Positions 34,127 through 46,634 of a stretch of 64,000 bases of DNA are shown in pieces (positions within the stretch are counted from its first letter, which is position 1; every line of letters begins with the position of its first letter). Below the pieces are notes generated by a model. That model was not told the origin of the DNA, searched no databases, and worked only from the letters and a program-made list of their open reading frames with translations. The DNA lies in assembly GCA_905250025.1 (NCBI GenBank), contig CAJNOJ010000016.1, positions 737,475-801,474 of the forward strand, written 5' to 3'. This DNA comes from Adineta ricciae (Eukaryota > Rotifera > Eurotatoria > Adinetida > Adinetidae). A program made the position numbers and the translations under genes.

Positions 34127-37100
34127 ATGTCAAAATCGAATGGCAAAGTCACTCCAATGGACGATGATACAGTTAATCGACTTGGTAAAGAGGTAATGGC
34201 AGATCTCAACGATAAAGAGACGACAGATAGTGTGAAGACAACAGAAGGCGAATCAAAAAAAAGCTTCTTTCAGCGGTGCTTCAAAAGAAAAGAGAAAAAG
34301 CCGGTGGAAGAAAAGAAACCCCAAGCTCGAAAATTGAAAACGTTTGAAATTGTAGGTGCTTAACAACAAAGAGATCTTTTAAATATACTATAACTATCTC
34401 TAGTATAAATTTGCTGATAAATGGGATATTTTATTAATGGTTTTGGGCAGCATCGTTGGTAAATAACATTGATTATCTTCTCTTCGTACGAATTATGTTT
34501 TGAACTGTATTTTTTAGCTCTTACAACTGGAGCAGCGATGCCAATTATGATGTGGTTGTTTCAAAGTGTAATGAATGGTCTAGTCACCATCGGCAGAGGC
34601 AATTCGACATCCGGCAGTGGCTGGTATGGAAACAATTGAATATGTAGAGTAGAACTGAATCGTTTTTCTGTTCATTTAGTTATCAAGACCCAGCGTCAAC
34701 TGGGGACCCATTCACAACAATCGAGGGTATAATAAAATGGTACGCGACTCTGGGAGCATCTAGCATAGTTGCTCATTGGATTGCATATGCACTCTGGGTG
34801 AGAGATAGTTTATTGAAGTTGAAATATGGAAGTTATATTATGATTCGATGCAATTATAGATGATTGCATCCGAAAGACAATTACGACGAATCCGGTATGC
34901 ACTTTTCGAGAGTATCATGAGTCAGGAAATGGGCTGGTTCGATTGTCGAAGTGCCGGTTTGTGACTTCAATGTTGTTTGTTCTCGAATGGAGATTTTTGA
35001 CTGTTTCTCTTGTCAATTAAAGGTGAACTGTCTAGTCGTCTTGTCGATGATTTGGAAAACATTCGCGAGGGTACCGGCTTTCGTGTTGCTGACTTCATCT
35101 GTCTTCTCTCACGAATTATTGCGACGTTGATATTTTCGTTTTATACCGGTTGGAAGTTAACTCTCGTTTTCCTGTCCACATCCCCACTCATCATTCTTTC
35201 AATCAATGTTCTCATTCGCGTAAGTACACGTCAATGAACTAATCATAATTTGGGAATAAATATTGATCATTGTTCTTTAGATTATGATTAAGTATACCAT
35301 CTTAGAACTCAAAGCTTATAGTTCGGCAAATGCTATTGCCCAAGAAGTTTTAGGTGCTATTCGAACAGTAACAGCATTTAGTGGACAACCGAGAGAATTA
35401 CAAAGGTAAGTTGAAAATCTATGTAAAAGAAACTAAATTCATTCTCTATTTTTTTTGGTAGATACGAAAGCAATTTAACGCAAGGTAGACGCGTTGGTAT
35501 TCAAAAAGGCGTCTTGTTAGGTTTAGCACAAGCATTAGTTAATATTGTACTCTATGGTGGTATTGCTATTATCTTTTGGTATGGACCATATCTGATCCGA
35601 AATGAATGTAATAATTATTCTGCTGGTCATTGGATGGTGGTACGTATTCACGGATGAATATGAACGATTAGAAAAGTTTGTTTATTTCAGATCTTCATTT
35701 CATGTTTAACGACGACATTTTCTTTATCAAATTTGATTCCGAATTTACAATCGTTTGCAGAAGCGTCAGGCTCCGGTGCTTATGTATTTGATGTCATTCA
35801 GCGAAAATCCGAAATCAATATATTTAGTGCTGATGGAGAACAACCGGCGACGTTTACAGGCGATATTGAATTTAAAGATGTACAATTTACGTATCCAGCT
35901 CGACAAGACGCACCAGTAAGGAGGTGTTGCGATAAGTTTCTTTGTTTAAACATTGCTAATAGGTTCTCAATGGTTTAACAATGAAAATTCCCGCAGGAAA
36001 AACAGTTGCACTTTGTGGTTCCTCTGGTTGTGGTAAAAGTACGTCAATACAATTAATTCAACGGTTTTACGATCCCGATCAAGGCACAGTGTTACTCGAT
36101 GGTCGAGATTTGCGTTCACTTAATCTGAGATGGTTAAGATCGAATATTGGTATTGTTTCTCAAGAACCTGTTCTATTCTTTGGTACCATCGAAGATAATA
36201 TTCGCTTTGGTAAGCCGGATGCCACAGATGAGGAAGTTATCACTGCGGCAAAAATGGCAAATGCACACGAATTTATCATGAAATTACCACAAGTAAATCT
36301 TGACGCTTATGTTTAAAACAGAACATTTGTTCGTGTTTTGTCGTTTTAGAATTATAAAACTTCTTCTGGTGATAAGCTAAGCGGTGGGCAAAAACAACGA
36401 GGTTAGTGGACGATTATCGATGGCACCTATTCAGAAAAAACGTTTATTTCATTTAGTTGCTATCGCTCGAGCATTGATTTCAAACCCGAAATTATTATTA
36501 CTTGATGAAGCTACATCTGCGCTCGGTAATCGATTGCATATAGAATGAATAACGAAAATTATCTATTGTTGTAGATAATACAAGTGAAAGAATTGTTCAA
36601 GATGCATTGGATAAAGCCAAAGAAGGTCGAACGACCATTGTTATTGCCCATCGTTTAAGTACAATCAAAAATGCAGATATTATCGTAGGTTTAGATCGCG
36701 GCCATGTTGTGGAATATGGCACACACAATGAATTGATGCAGCACAAAGGACTCTATTACGAGCTAGTCATTGCACAAAGTGAAAAAGAGCAGGAAAAAGT
36801 TGACGATGATATTGAAGATAATCTCGAAGAAGAACTGGCACGTGCCGCAAGCAAATCAGCTAAGGAAAAACCACACAATGCCATTCGTCGAGCGTCCATT
36901 GCTCTGAGACGTTCATCAATTGTTTCAGCGAAATCTGGCATATCAGAAGCTGGTAGTGAACTTGATGATCATTTCGAAACAGATCAGAACGAAGAGAAAC
37001 GATCCCGATTTCGTATGCCAACAATATTGAAAGTCTTACGATTGAACGCTCCCGAATGGTTCTATCTTGTATTGGGTGGAATAGCTTCACTTACTTATGG

Positions 37101-39168
37101 TGGTATAACACCGGTTTGTGAATATCGAATAATATGATTTTATAAACATGAGCTGTTACTTTTCTAGGCATTTTCATTGATCTTTTCCGAAGTATTCGGT
37201 GCTTTGGCCGAGACCGACCCGCAGAAACAAGAAGACGAAATACGAGTATATACTTATGTACTCTTCTTAGTTGGTGTCGCCGGTGCTATAAGTCAATTTG
37301 TGTCGTCAGTTACATTGGGCAAAGCAGGAGAGGAATTAACCATGCGAATGAGAATTATTTCGTTCAAAAGTATGCTGCGACAAGAAATCGGATGGTTTGA
37401 TTTGGATGAAAATAACTTGGGCGCATTAGTAACACGATTGTCATCGGATGCGGCAGCATTGAAAGGCTTTACTGGGCCAACATTTGGTGCCATTCTCAAT
37501 TCAGTTGGAGCTGTCATCACGGCTCTTGTCATTAGTTTCATTGCTGGATGGAAATTGACGCTGGTTATTCTCTGTTTTACACCGTTGATGGTTTTTACAG
37601 GTATCATTCAAGGACAACAATTTTCTAAAGCATCCGGAAATAAAAAATCAGCCACATCAAGCGCTGAAGATGGTGGCAAAGTAAGTGCATTTGTTCAAGT
37701 AAGATCTTCACCTTGCTGAACTTGACTTTCTTGTTTAGCAAGCGACGCAAGCAATTGAAAATATTCGAACAGTTGTATCACTCCATCAAGAAGATAGATT
37801 TATAAGTCTGTATAGACAAGCGTTCGATCGCGATTTTCGGTATGAATTCTCACAATTGGTTCATTTTGTTGAGTGATAGTTTTCATTTTTAGAAGCCGTA
37901 TGCTCAGCCTTCACTACATTGCTTTTGCAAATGCTCTAGCAAATTCGTTGATGTATTTCAGTAAGAATCGTTTGATTTCGGTTCTTTGGATTGACTTCAT
38001 TTGTCTAGTTCACGCGACATCGTTTGGTTATGGTATTACACTCGTTAAAAGCAAAGAAATGGAATTCGCCAATGTATTTCGAGTATTTAGTGTTGTAACT
38101 TTCGCAGCCATGTCGATCGGACGTAGTGCATCGCTCGTGCCAAATTATTCGAAGGGTAAAGCAAGTGCAATGCGTATTTTTGAATTGCAAAAACGTGAAT
38201 CAAAAATTGATCCTGATGATCCATCGGGAATAAAACTGGTAAGATTATTCATGACTGTTTTCTTTATCAATTGACCTTTTTCTTTCGGCATTTTAGTCAG
38301 CTGTGACTGGAAATATTGAATTTCGTGATGTACGATTCCGATATCCCGCTCGCCCTAAACTTCGTATCTTACGTCACTTTAATCTACTTTGCAATTCGGA
38401 TGAAACAACTGCGCTCGTAGGTCCATCCGGCAGTGGTAAATCGACATCTGTTGCATTGATTCAACGGTTCTATGATCCACTCACTGGAGCAGTTCTTCTC
38501 GACGGGCACGATGTCAGAACTTTAAATATACAATGGTTACGTTCTCTACTGGGCTTAGTTCAACAGGAACCTGTTCTTTTCAATCTTTCCATTCGAGATA
38601 ACATTGCATATGGCGATAATAACCGACAAGTGACACAAGAAGATATTGAAATAGCAGCAAAAAAGGCTAATATTCATGATTTGATTTCCACGTTACCCGA
38701 GGTTTGTTGGATGCCTACATTGATAACTTTGTCACATACCGGTCATGCCTTTTAGGGATATAGTACATCATGCGGCGCGAAAGGTGGGCAATTGTCCGGT
38801 GGACAAAAACAACGAAGTAAGTTTCTCTCACGTCCTACAGTGTATGTCATTCTGATCTTCTTCTAGTTGCCATCGCTCGAGCGCTCATTCGGAATCCCAA
38901 AATTATTCTTCTCGATGAAGCCACATCTGCCCTGGACACCAAAAGTGAACGAGTTGTGCAAGAAGCGTTGGACCAAGCGCGAGTGGGTCGAACATGTGTG
39001 ACCATTGCACATCGTTTATCAACAATACGAAATTCAGATCGAATTTGTGTAGTCGATCGTGGAGAAATCAAAGAAAGTGGTCGACACGACCAGTTACTTC
39101 AACAGCGTGGTATTTATTATAAATTAAACATGGCTCAAGAGCGTCCAGACAACTCGCAAGACAAATGA
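34127..39168 (+). CDS. ABCB1-like: ABCB full transporter (P-glycoprotein/MDR-like)
   Basis: About 1,250 residues in roughly 16 exons with short introns. The start at 34127 ([14 protein letters not shown]) gives a polar, Lys-rich N-tail. Order: TMD1 (MVLGSIV..., [13 protein letters not shown]), NBD1 with Walker [10 protein letters not shown], signature LSGGQKQR, Walker [13 protein letters not shown] and H-loop IAHRLSTI, an acidic/Ser-rich linker ([23 protein letters not shown]), TMD2 ([13 protein letters not shown]), and NBD2 with [29 protein letters not shown] and IAHRLSTI. Both ATP sites look complete, so active export of lipophilic compounds at the plasma membrane is expected. A broken NBD2 copy lies 0.6 kb upstream. 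Linker serines in RRAS/RRSS contexts look like kinase sites, as in human P-gp. Confidence 0.93.
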
Positions 39169-39825
39169 ACCTATTTTTTATCGATTTTGATGTATTTATT
39201 TACTTGTTAAGTTTTTTTTTATAGTCTTTTATGAAAATAAAATTCGTTGTCCCAGAATAAATCTCGATATCTGTCAAGCGATTGCTATTTTAATTCTGTT
39301 ATCATTGCATATACATCGGACATTCCGAAGATGATAAAAGCGATTTGTTTACATAGACCTAGTTTAGATTATCGTTACAAGAGGAATGTTTCTGTAATAG
39401 CAGATCTGTAAGATGATGACTTTTTGACTGTACAAATATGCATAAAGATCAGAACTATTTTTCTTCAATATTTTTTATTACACAATCAAAAAATGTGCAT
39501 AGACAATAGGCAAACGACAAAACGCATTTCGGTTTCTTTTTTCTTTCAGTTTTCATCAAATGTGAAGTAATATGAAGAAAAGAGAAAAAACTGATTAATG
39601 TGTACGTTGTGTAAAGAATCAAAGAAGCAACAACAACGAAGCAGTAGTAGTAGAAGAGAAAAAGTAGCCGATTAGAATACACACACACAGAAGAAAACAA
39701 AAAGAAACATGTATATATTGTTTGTCTTGTCTAATAGTAAACACATCGAAGAGATACGAGCACAGACTTGGAAACAAAAGGAAAATCCATCTGTTTTATT
39801 TCTTCGAGTTGAAGTCAAATTGAAC
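39169..39825. other. Intergenic, convergent 3' ends
   Basis: Holds the 3' UTRs of the ABCB gene (AATAAA near 39236-39241) and of the SR-protein gene. Purine-rich on the plus strand around 39570-39710. No gene recognised. Confidence 0.5.
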
Positions 39826-41339
39826 TCAGTTATCTGCAGGCGATCGTGATCGACTTAGACGACGAGCACCACCACCACCGCTGCTGCTTCCTGCACCATT
39901 GCGTTTACCATAATTGGGTGAATTGGATTTCGATCGAGAACGACTGTTACCTTCCCTAAAAAGAAACATACAAACAAATCATTAATCGTCTCAGAGATCT
40001 TAGTGGAATAGTCCTATCGTCATCCCTCATTAGGTCGAGAGTAGCAACTATGTGTGATCATCACCGACGATTAACTTACCGTCGTCGTACGGGAGAACGT
40101 GAATACGGCGAACGTGATCGACTGTCGCCTCGGCGTCGATCTCTGCCAACTGGCGAACCACTGCGTTGACGACGATCACGGCTAAATGTATAGAAATGAA
40201 AATAAAATGTCTGGCGCTAGTTATAAGAACTTACCTTCGAGATCGATCGCGCCGGTCGTGATCACCACCCCGACCACCATGACGCGCTTCCTTTTCTCGA
40301 GCTCTCATTTCCGATGGTGCTAGAAGAAGCAAAACAAGAGAATGGATGCATTCTTATTCTAAACATTGTTACTTACTTTTACGATCGCCTCGTGCAAATT
40401 CAACTTCGAGTTCTCGTCCTAATAGTCGATAACGATCAAGTGCACGTCGAGCTTCCTCTATAAAATCCAAGAACCAATCTCTTCCTCTAAATGAAACTTT
40501 TTCATTTTCACTTACCGGCATCACGACTTTCTTCGTATTCAACAAAGCCAAATCCCTTTGCATCTCGGGTGTAGTAATCTAATGGAAGCGTAATGTCAAC
40601 AATACGACCATATCTTCCAAAGATTTTCTTCAGATCTTCGTAGCTAAATTAAATAAACATTTAATCATCAGAAATCTTCAACGAGGTATTCACTGGCATG
40701 ATGGACAACGAATTCTCCGCTTTATACAAACGAGAAGTATTCATAACGAAGGGAAAATATGAAATCTCAACTCGAGCGTCTCTTATCTCTGACAAAAGCT
40801 ATGTTGTGATGCATACGTCTACTGCTTGTATTTTGTTTTGAAAACTGCTGATGTGCTGTCTGGTACGTAATCGCCAGTTTGTGCGGAAATGGATCTCATT
40901 TATTGAACCTTGTCTGTTCTTTGGAATTTGTCTGGGAATTTAGTTAAAAAAGTCTTTCTGTTTTTTGCAATTTGCTTGATGGTTTAGTTAGGATTTTGAA
41001 GAGTATAAACGATTGCTTGTAGAGTCTTGAGTCAAAAGAGTGGGACAATGTATGTATGTGTCTGTATGTGATTTTAGTTATTTGTTTGATCACGTTTGTA
41101 ACACACCTTAGGAAAGAGAAAAGAAAATAAATGAGACAAATTACAGGAAAACATAAAGCCATGCGTTTTTCACTTCGATCGTTTTCTAGAGGGGAATCGA
41201 TGCCTTTTTACGTGTAGAAAACAAACACTACGTGGGAGAAACAAATGTATTTGAAAGAGCAAATAACATACCGAACTTTTTCCGAAAGGCCACGAACGTA
41301 AAGTGAGGCGCTAAGATTTCGCGAGTGTCGACCGGACAT
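39826..41339 (-). CDS. SRSF10: SR splicing factor, SRSF10/SRSF12-like
   Basis: The start at 41339 (MSGRHSRNLSASLYVRGL) opens one RRM with RNP2 SLYVRGL and RNP1 KGFGFVEY. The signature ends ALDRYRLLGRELEVEFARGDRK then TPSEMRAREKE, which matches the SRSF10 (SRp38) pattern GRQIEIQFAQGDRKTP. The C-terminal RS region (SRSRSPYSRSPVRRRR, NSRSRSKSNS) ends RRLSRSRSPADN. Exon 1 is 41272-41339 and exon 2 is 40516-40643. They are separated by a 628-bp intron, over ten times the local norm. The remaining introns are short. Family role: regulated splicing, including repression on dephosphorylation. The gene is divergent from AROS, with 217 bp between the start codons. Confidence 0.88.
40644..41271 (-). other. 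Unusually long intron 1 of the SR-protein gene
   Basis: 628 bp from donor GTATGTT to acceptor TTTAATTTAG, inside the RRM coding sequence. It is a candidate site for an autoregulatory poison exon, as in many animal SR genes. Confidence 0.6.
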
Positions 41340-41556
41340 ATCGTGTGAGTGTAATTTCTTCAAATGAATCAATAACTTCCAACGTACGAGAGAAAAGAGA
41401 AAGAAATGTTGTATATTTAAGTTAACCTCTAAATGCATAGATGTGTAAGTTGTTAAATGCATTCCTATTGGCTGATTGTTTTATGTATAGTCCAGTTTGT
41501 CTCTTCTTCATACTCAGTCGGACCGGGATTATTCTTTGAACGAAAAAAACAAAGAT
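41340..41556. promoter_or_regulatory. Divergent promoter region, SRSF10-like and AROS
   Basis: Only 217 bp separate the two outward-facing start codons, so both genes must share this short region. No definite motif assigned. Confidence 0.45.
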
Positions 41557-41916
41557 ATGTCGAAATCAATTGTCAAGAAAGCTTTAGAAATGCTCGATGA
41601 ACACGATGACGGAATGAAATCGAAAAACAAATTGAATTCGCTGAAGAAGAAAAAGAAAAGAAGTTTGACCATTGTCACTGAGCCGACGAAATTTCAAGAT
41701 AGAAAACAATTGGCACGAACGTGTTTAACATTGAAGAAGCTCTCCAAACCAGTTGTGACATCGGATCAAATTGAACAAATAAATAATTATCGTTTCGGTG
41801 GTCCGTCGAAAAGAACTTTGAAAGAGAAAAAGAAAACTGAAGAAAAAGAAATTTTCACTGAAGAAGATTTTAAACGTTTTGAAAGAGAATACAATCCACC
41901 ATTACAAAAATCGTGA
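41557..41916 (+). CDS. RPS19BP1: AROS/RPS19BP1-like nucleolar protein
   Basis: 119 residues. The start at 41557 (MSKSIVKKALEMLDE) fits the helical N-terminus of the family; an in-frame ATG 20 codons upstream adds only random sequence. It is lysine-rich (KKKKKR) and carries the family's conserved C-terminal motif IFTEEDFKRFEREY, against VFTEEDFQKFQQEY in the human protein. RPS19BP1/AROS binds ribosomal protein S19, works in small-subunit ribosome biogenesis and was named as a regulator of SIRT1. The stathmin gene begins 59 bases after the stop, and a pyrimidine-rich splice acceptor (TTTTTCCCTTTTCAG) ends 15 bases after the stop. The two genes may form one transcription unit. Confidence 0.85.
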   Translation: MSKSIVKKALEMLDEHDDGMKSKNKLNSLKKKKKRSLTIVTEPTKFQDRKQLARTCLTLKKLSKPVVTSDQIEQINNYRFGGPSKRTLKEKKKTEEKEIFTEEDFKRFEREYNPPLQKS

Positions 41917-41931
41917 TTTTTCCCTTTTCAG
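41917..41931 (+). promoter_or_regulatory. Candidate spliced-leader trans-splice acceptor for stathmin
   Basis: A polypyrimidine run ends in CAG at 41929-41931, directly after the AROS stop (41914-41916) and 44 bases before the stathmin ATG. No matching donor lies in the AROS 3' sequence, which is too short for one. A trans-splice acceptor is therefore the simplest reading. Confidence 0.5.
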
Positions 41932-41975
41932 ATCTGTTTCTTCCTTCTCCTACACACGTCAATCTTATTACCATT

Positions 41976-42789
41976 ATGGAAAGTAAGTTTGCAATGACAT
42001 CTTTCATTCGAAAACTATTATCTTTTTGACCTTTCATAGCGCCAAAACGAACAGCAATAATTACTGATCCCTCAGCATTAGCGGAATCCGCCGGTGGTCT
42101 TGCCTTTGAAGTTAAACTCGGTGAATCACCTCGTCACAATGCAACTCAACCACCATTACATTTTCTTTCGCCAAGTGCCAAAGGAAATCAAACAGATTTA
42201 ATTACACCATTAACACCGGAAAGTATAACTGAAAAGTTGAAACGTGCTGAAGAACGTCGATTAAGTTTGGAACAACTTCGTGCCACATTGCTTGCGGCTG
42301 AAAACAATCGACCTGGTGAGATCAGTAAGATCAAAGATCAACAAGCTGAAGGTAGTTATCATTTGCATTCATCGAAACAAATGATAACATGTTTTGCTTG
42401 TAGAATTTCGCAAACAAACCGAAGAAAAATTACAAAAAAAACTCGAATCAGCGAAAGAAAATCGCGAACGTGTCTTACAAGCGAAAGTCGAAAAAGCGAA
42501 AGCACCGATCGAAAAAGGTCTTGCCAGTGTTCAACAAAATTTAGCTAAACTCGAAGAAGAACGACAATCATTACAAGAGAAAATCAATCAAAAGATGAAC
42601 ACAGCTGAAACAAGTACGTTTGCCTTTTTGTATCCTTACAACTTGTCATTTCATTCTTTGTCCGCCCTTGCAGATCGACAAGAACAATTAGATCGTTTGA
42701 TGGAGAAATTGAATGAACATGATAAAAAAATTGAAGCCATCAAGAGTCAAGCCAAATTGGAGACAGTCTCAACAGAAGAAACACAATAA
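41976..42789 (+). CDS. STMN: Stathmin-domain protein
   Basis: Exons 41976-41982 (only 7 coding bases), 42040-42351, 42404-42613 and 42674-42789 give 214 residues. After a short N-terminus come the stathmin-type segments LAFEVKLGE and a Ser/Pro-rich stretch (PLHFLSPSAKG). A very long charged helix follows (RAEERRLSLEQLRATLLAAENNR, shortened here in description, then QTEEKLQKKLESAKENRE). Stathmins bind two tubulin dimers along this helix and promote microtubule disassembly; N-terminal serines are phosphoregulated. The protein is longer than human stathmin-1 (149 residues), in the range of SCG10-type members, but lacks their palmitoylated Cys N-terminus. Possibly co-transcribed with AROS. Confidence 0.85.
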
Positions 42790-43267
42790 TTCAGACTTGA
42801 TTTTATCTTCTTTCATCTACTCCTGTGTCTTTTTTCCTCGATCAAATATTTCTCAACTCAGATATTCTTCTTTCATCTTCATGTCGGATACTTCTTATTT
42901 TTCTTTTGTATAATAAAAACGGACGTTTCTTATTAATCATGACATTCTATTCGTGCTTTAATTAGAACCAGGAATCGGTCGCATTTGCCCATTTTAGGTG
43001 ATTACATAGGCTTGTGCATTTCAGAAGAAAGGATATAAATAGATCATAATTGTCATAGATCACCGAAACGTACTTTTCGGAGTATTCCTTCATTTTTAAG
43101 ATAAATTAGTTAAAAGTTTAGATACAGACGACATTACAATGTGTTCTTTATCGCATTAAATACAATCATATTAAAAAAAAAGTTTCCTTTGGAAGACACA
43201 AAATTCAGACAAAGAAAAAATATATCTGAGACCACACTCATTCATAAATAACTGCTTGAATATTTGT
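42790..43267. other. Convergent 3' intergenic region
   Basis: 478 bp between the stathmin and Rabin8 stops. A plus-strand AATAAA lies near 42912-42917. No gene seen. Confidence 0.45.
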
Positions 43268-44598
43268 TTACAATCCAAGACGGGCGAAAGCCATCTGTTT
43301 TCGTCGTTCGAGGATTCGGTCGAAACGAACTTCAGCTAAATGAAAACATTTAAATAAACATCGATGTGGTCTTCTATAAACATACTTGAACTTTTGACCA
43401 AACCACATTGGACGTGTCGAACGAATGTAAAGAAATCACAAACACTCGCGATCTGCATTAACAAAAGATTAGTATGTTGAAGAAAATAACAACAGGATTC
43501 ATACTCGATTACGTGCCAAACGTGATATAGAATACCATAAACCATCTTCACTCAACCGAATTCGGAAATCACACTGACAAACTTCACCCATCAATGAGCA
43601 CATTCTGTAAAATCAGTGTAAGACATCTTCATATTTATGTGTAGGATCGTTTACTTGAGATTTCCAGTCGAATGGCAAACTTCTATGGTTACACAATTAT
43701 TTTCAATTGCTTGAAGGACTTTTGATGAAAGCTGCAAAGATGAGTACATTTGTTATTAGAATTTCTACATTTACATTTATCCTACTTCGGTGTTCGGAAA
43801 TGATAAACATGGTAGAATATCTTCGTTATAAACTCGATAGATAAATAGCGATGCATCGCGTTCAGTCGATGGGTTTTCATCCCAACATGTAAATTCTCGT
43901 AATAGAATATCATCGACCTAAATTTTGAAGTGTACTTCCGCTATTTGATGGGTAGAAATGTTTGACATACGTGGTTGTGATTAGGCGACATATCCATGGA
44001 TGTTCGACATGAACTTAGAATTTGTTTCAGTTCGCTAATTGATTTCTTCAATTGAACATTTTCGAGCACGAGAGCATCGATCTACAATTGAAAAAGTTAA
44101 TCTTAGGTTTGCAGTCTAAGTCAAAAAACACTTCTACCGTTTGATTGGAAACTTTAAGCTTCTGTTCTGCATTCGCTTGAGCTTGTTTTGCTTGATCTAC
44201 CATAGCATGCGCTGACTAGAACGAAACACATATTCATCGATTTGAATATTGTTTTCTATTATTTACTTCGAATAATGATGCTGTTAGATCTTCAATCTCT
44301 CGATCGGTGCTTTCACGGATTTGATTAGCTCGAAGAATTTCATGATCTTTATACTTCAAATCTTCTTTCACACGCTGTAGTTCATAAAATAACTTTTCAG
44401 CTGTAGTTGACGATGAATCGTATTCATGCAGATCGTGAGACACGACAACTCCACTATCAATACTGAACGCTCTAGAAAAAATAATTCATCGGCGAATGAT
44501 CGTCTTCAAACAATAGCATACGAATCCACACTGTTGGCATCACTTAAATCGTTACGATGATCGAGTACGATTTCAGATAATGGAGATTGTTCTACCAT
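43268..44598 (-). CDS. RAB3IP: Rabin8/RAB3IP-like Rab guanine nucleotide exchange factor
   Basis: About 300 residues in roughly eight exons with short introns. The N-terminus begins MVEQSPLSEIVLDH. The Sec2-type coiled coil (ELQRVKEDLKYKDHEIL, REIEDLTASLFEEAH, MVDQAKQAQANAEQKL) carries the ELTASLFEEAH-like motif of Rabin8/GRAB/Sec2. This is the region that exchanges nucleotide on Rab8 or Rab3. The C-terminus (CDFFTFVRHVQCGLVKS, RRKQMAFARLGL) matches the end of RAB3IP (CNFFTYIRYIQQGLVK, RKEMSLAKLG). In animals Rabin8 activates Rab8 for vesicle delivery to the cilium and the exocyst. Only the two ends and several exons were checked in detail. Confidence 0.88.
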
Positions 44599-46634
44599 GA
44601 TTATCTACAAAAAGGAAATGTCGAAGGTTAAGCATAAATGGCGGAAAAAGTTCTTGAGAAAAAAAAGAACGTAGGTAGTAAGAGTAATTAGCAAAATAAC
44701 ATAGACGCCTTCGGTGCTTATCAACTTCGTTAGATGCTGAAAATTAATATCCGATTAAGAAGATCAAAACATCCTTGGAGAACTACCAGAAGATTCTTTT
44801 TCTATCCCTGCCATGTAATTAACACAAGCTAAAAGTTCATTTTCAACTGAAATTTCTCTAGAGAATGTCAAATGAATGATTTGGTGTATTTTTCATACAG
44901 TATAAAATCATGACTTATTTCAATTTCGACTTTTCTCGATCCTCCTTTTACTCGTCATAGACAGACTTGTGTAGGATTTATACAAATAAGTAAATAAAAG
45001 AAAAAGACAAGAACGTCAAAGATGACAATCACGCCCGTGTATTTTTTCCTCCTACGTCGAGACGACACAAACAGTCTAAAACAACAACTCAATCCACCAC
45101 TAGCTATTGATTCGTATAGATGACGTTCAACATCATCACTTGTTCTTCGCACTAAGAAAATTGAGCCAAGTCATTCCTGTAACTTTTGAAATCTAGTTCG
45201 ACTATACGGAATTTAAGAGTAAATATGAAATTTTTATATTCAACATTAAAATTTAATAGAAACAACAAACAGATCAAACACTTCCACTCCGAAATTAAAA
45301 AGTTAACCAGAAATTCTCTCAATACAAATCGACGAAGGCACATGCACATTCCTGGAAGTGCTGTAAGAATACAAAAGTCTCCAAAAATAACACTAGATGT
45401 CCTGAATCACGAAACATTTTATTTTAGAAGAAAAAGAAATGTTCCTGACGACGGCACACAACCAGACGTGTTCATGTCGCCAAGGACTGCTTACTCCTAT
45501 CGACAGATTAAGATCATAGTTTTGAAGAATCTTTTTACGACACATAAGTGCTTGTCGCTTATTGTCGAACTTCTACCATAGCTATTTAAGGATTGATTGA
45601 TTTCTTTTTTGTGATACATATGATCTATTGTCTTTCATGAAGCGAATGTTCTTCCTTAGAGATTAGCACTGTTTAGAAAGAAGCTCTCGTCGTGTGAATA
45701 ATTTCTAGTGGGCGGATGTCTTTGTTCATTTTTCACATAAAATATTCAGCAAAACCTTAAAGATTAATTCCACTTCCTTTTTCCGTCATTTCGAGGGGAA
45801 AAAAACAAAAAACAGTAATTTATATGCTTTTAACAAATAACGTCGTTCTAATTGGTTTTTGTGTTTATAAATATAACAATTCTATCAGGTAGTTTAATGA
45901 GCAAGATATCCGTTGTTGATGAAAAAAGAAAGAAAACAAATCCGCTTTTTAAACACGATGCTGCCTGCTGATTTGTCCGATGATTAATACATCGACTAAT
46001 ATATACTTGTATTTTTTCTCTGAAATAAAAGAGAAAACAAAAGTTTCTGGCTGAGATGTGGAGTATTCGCTTGACAATCGTCTCTCTCATTGTCAATACC
46101 TAATCAATGTTTTCACACTCATATTGCGTGCAATTGTCATGGCCATGATCGTTTGTTCTCGTCAATTTCTCTTTTTTTTTGTATTCAAATTTCTTCTTAG
46201 GGAATAATAATAATGGGAGCAACAACGGACGCCAATCTACCTACATATGCACACACACACACACAGTTCTCTCCTATTCTTCATCATCTCATAGGTTTTG
46301 GAATAATGTTAGCTATAGGCATCCTCGTCGTCGAGCATGAAAACCTGAACGCGAGTATTGAGGTGAAAGAAAAAAAACGATGTCAAACAGAAATACCTTT
46401 ATTTGCATTATGGTGCACGTTCAAAAGTAAACATTGATCGCTCTACGCTTTTCCTTGAAGAGATTAATGAGTGGGACAGGCTGATGGTGTAATAGCAGAT
46501 CGTATTCCACATATACCCGTATGAGTTAAAGCTTACCACTCATGTAAATAATTATTCGCATTTTCACTTGAAGTTTTTCTTTAGATAAACATGAAACTAT
46601 AGAGTTCGCCTTTTTTCTTCGTTTAAGTATTTTT
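44599..46634. other. 2-kb gene-free stretch
   Basis: No gene supported. The largest open frame (45186-45581, 131 codons, Lys/Arg/Asn-rich) has no signal peptide, domain or splice context. A CA repeat is at 46252-46265. Promoter of Rabin8 at the left and of the Ser-rich gene at the right. Confidence 0.5.

Noticed and set aside
45186..45581. 131-codon plus-strand open frame, Lys/Arg/Asn-rich
   Set aside because: No recognisable domain, signal or splice sites, an overlapping open frame on the other strand, and composition like the AT-rich surroundings.
46480..46540. Structured-looking GC-balanced stretch considered as a tRNA
   Set aside because: No cloverleaf arms or A/B-box promoter elements could be drawn.
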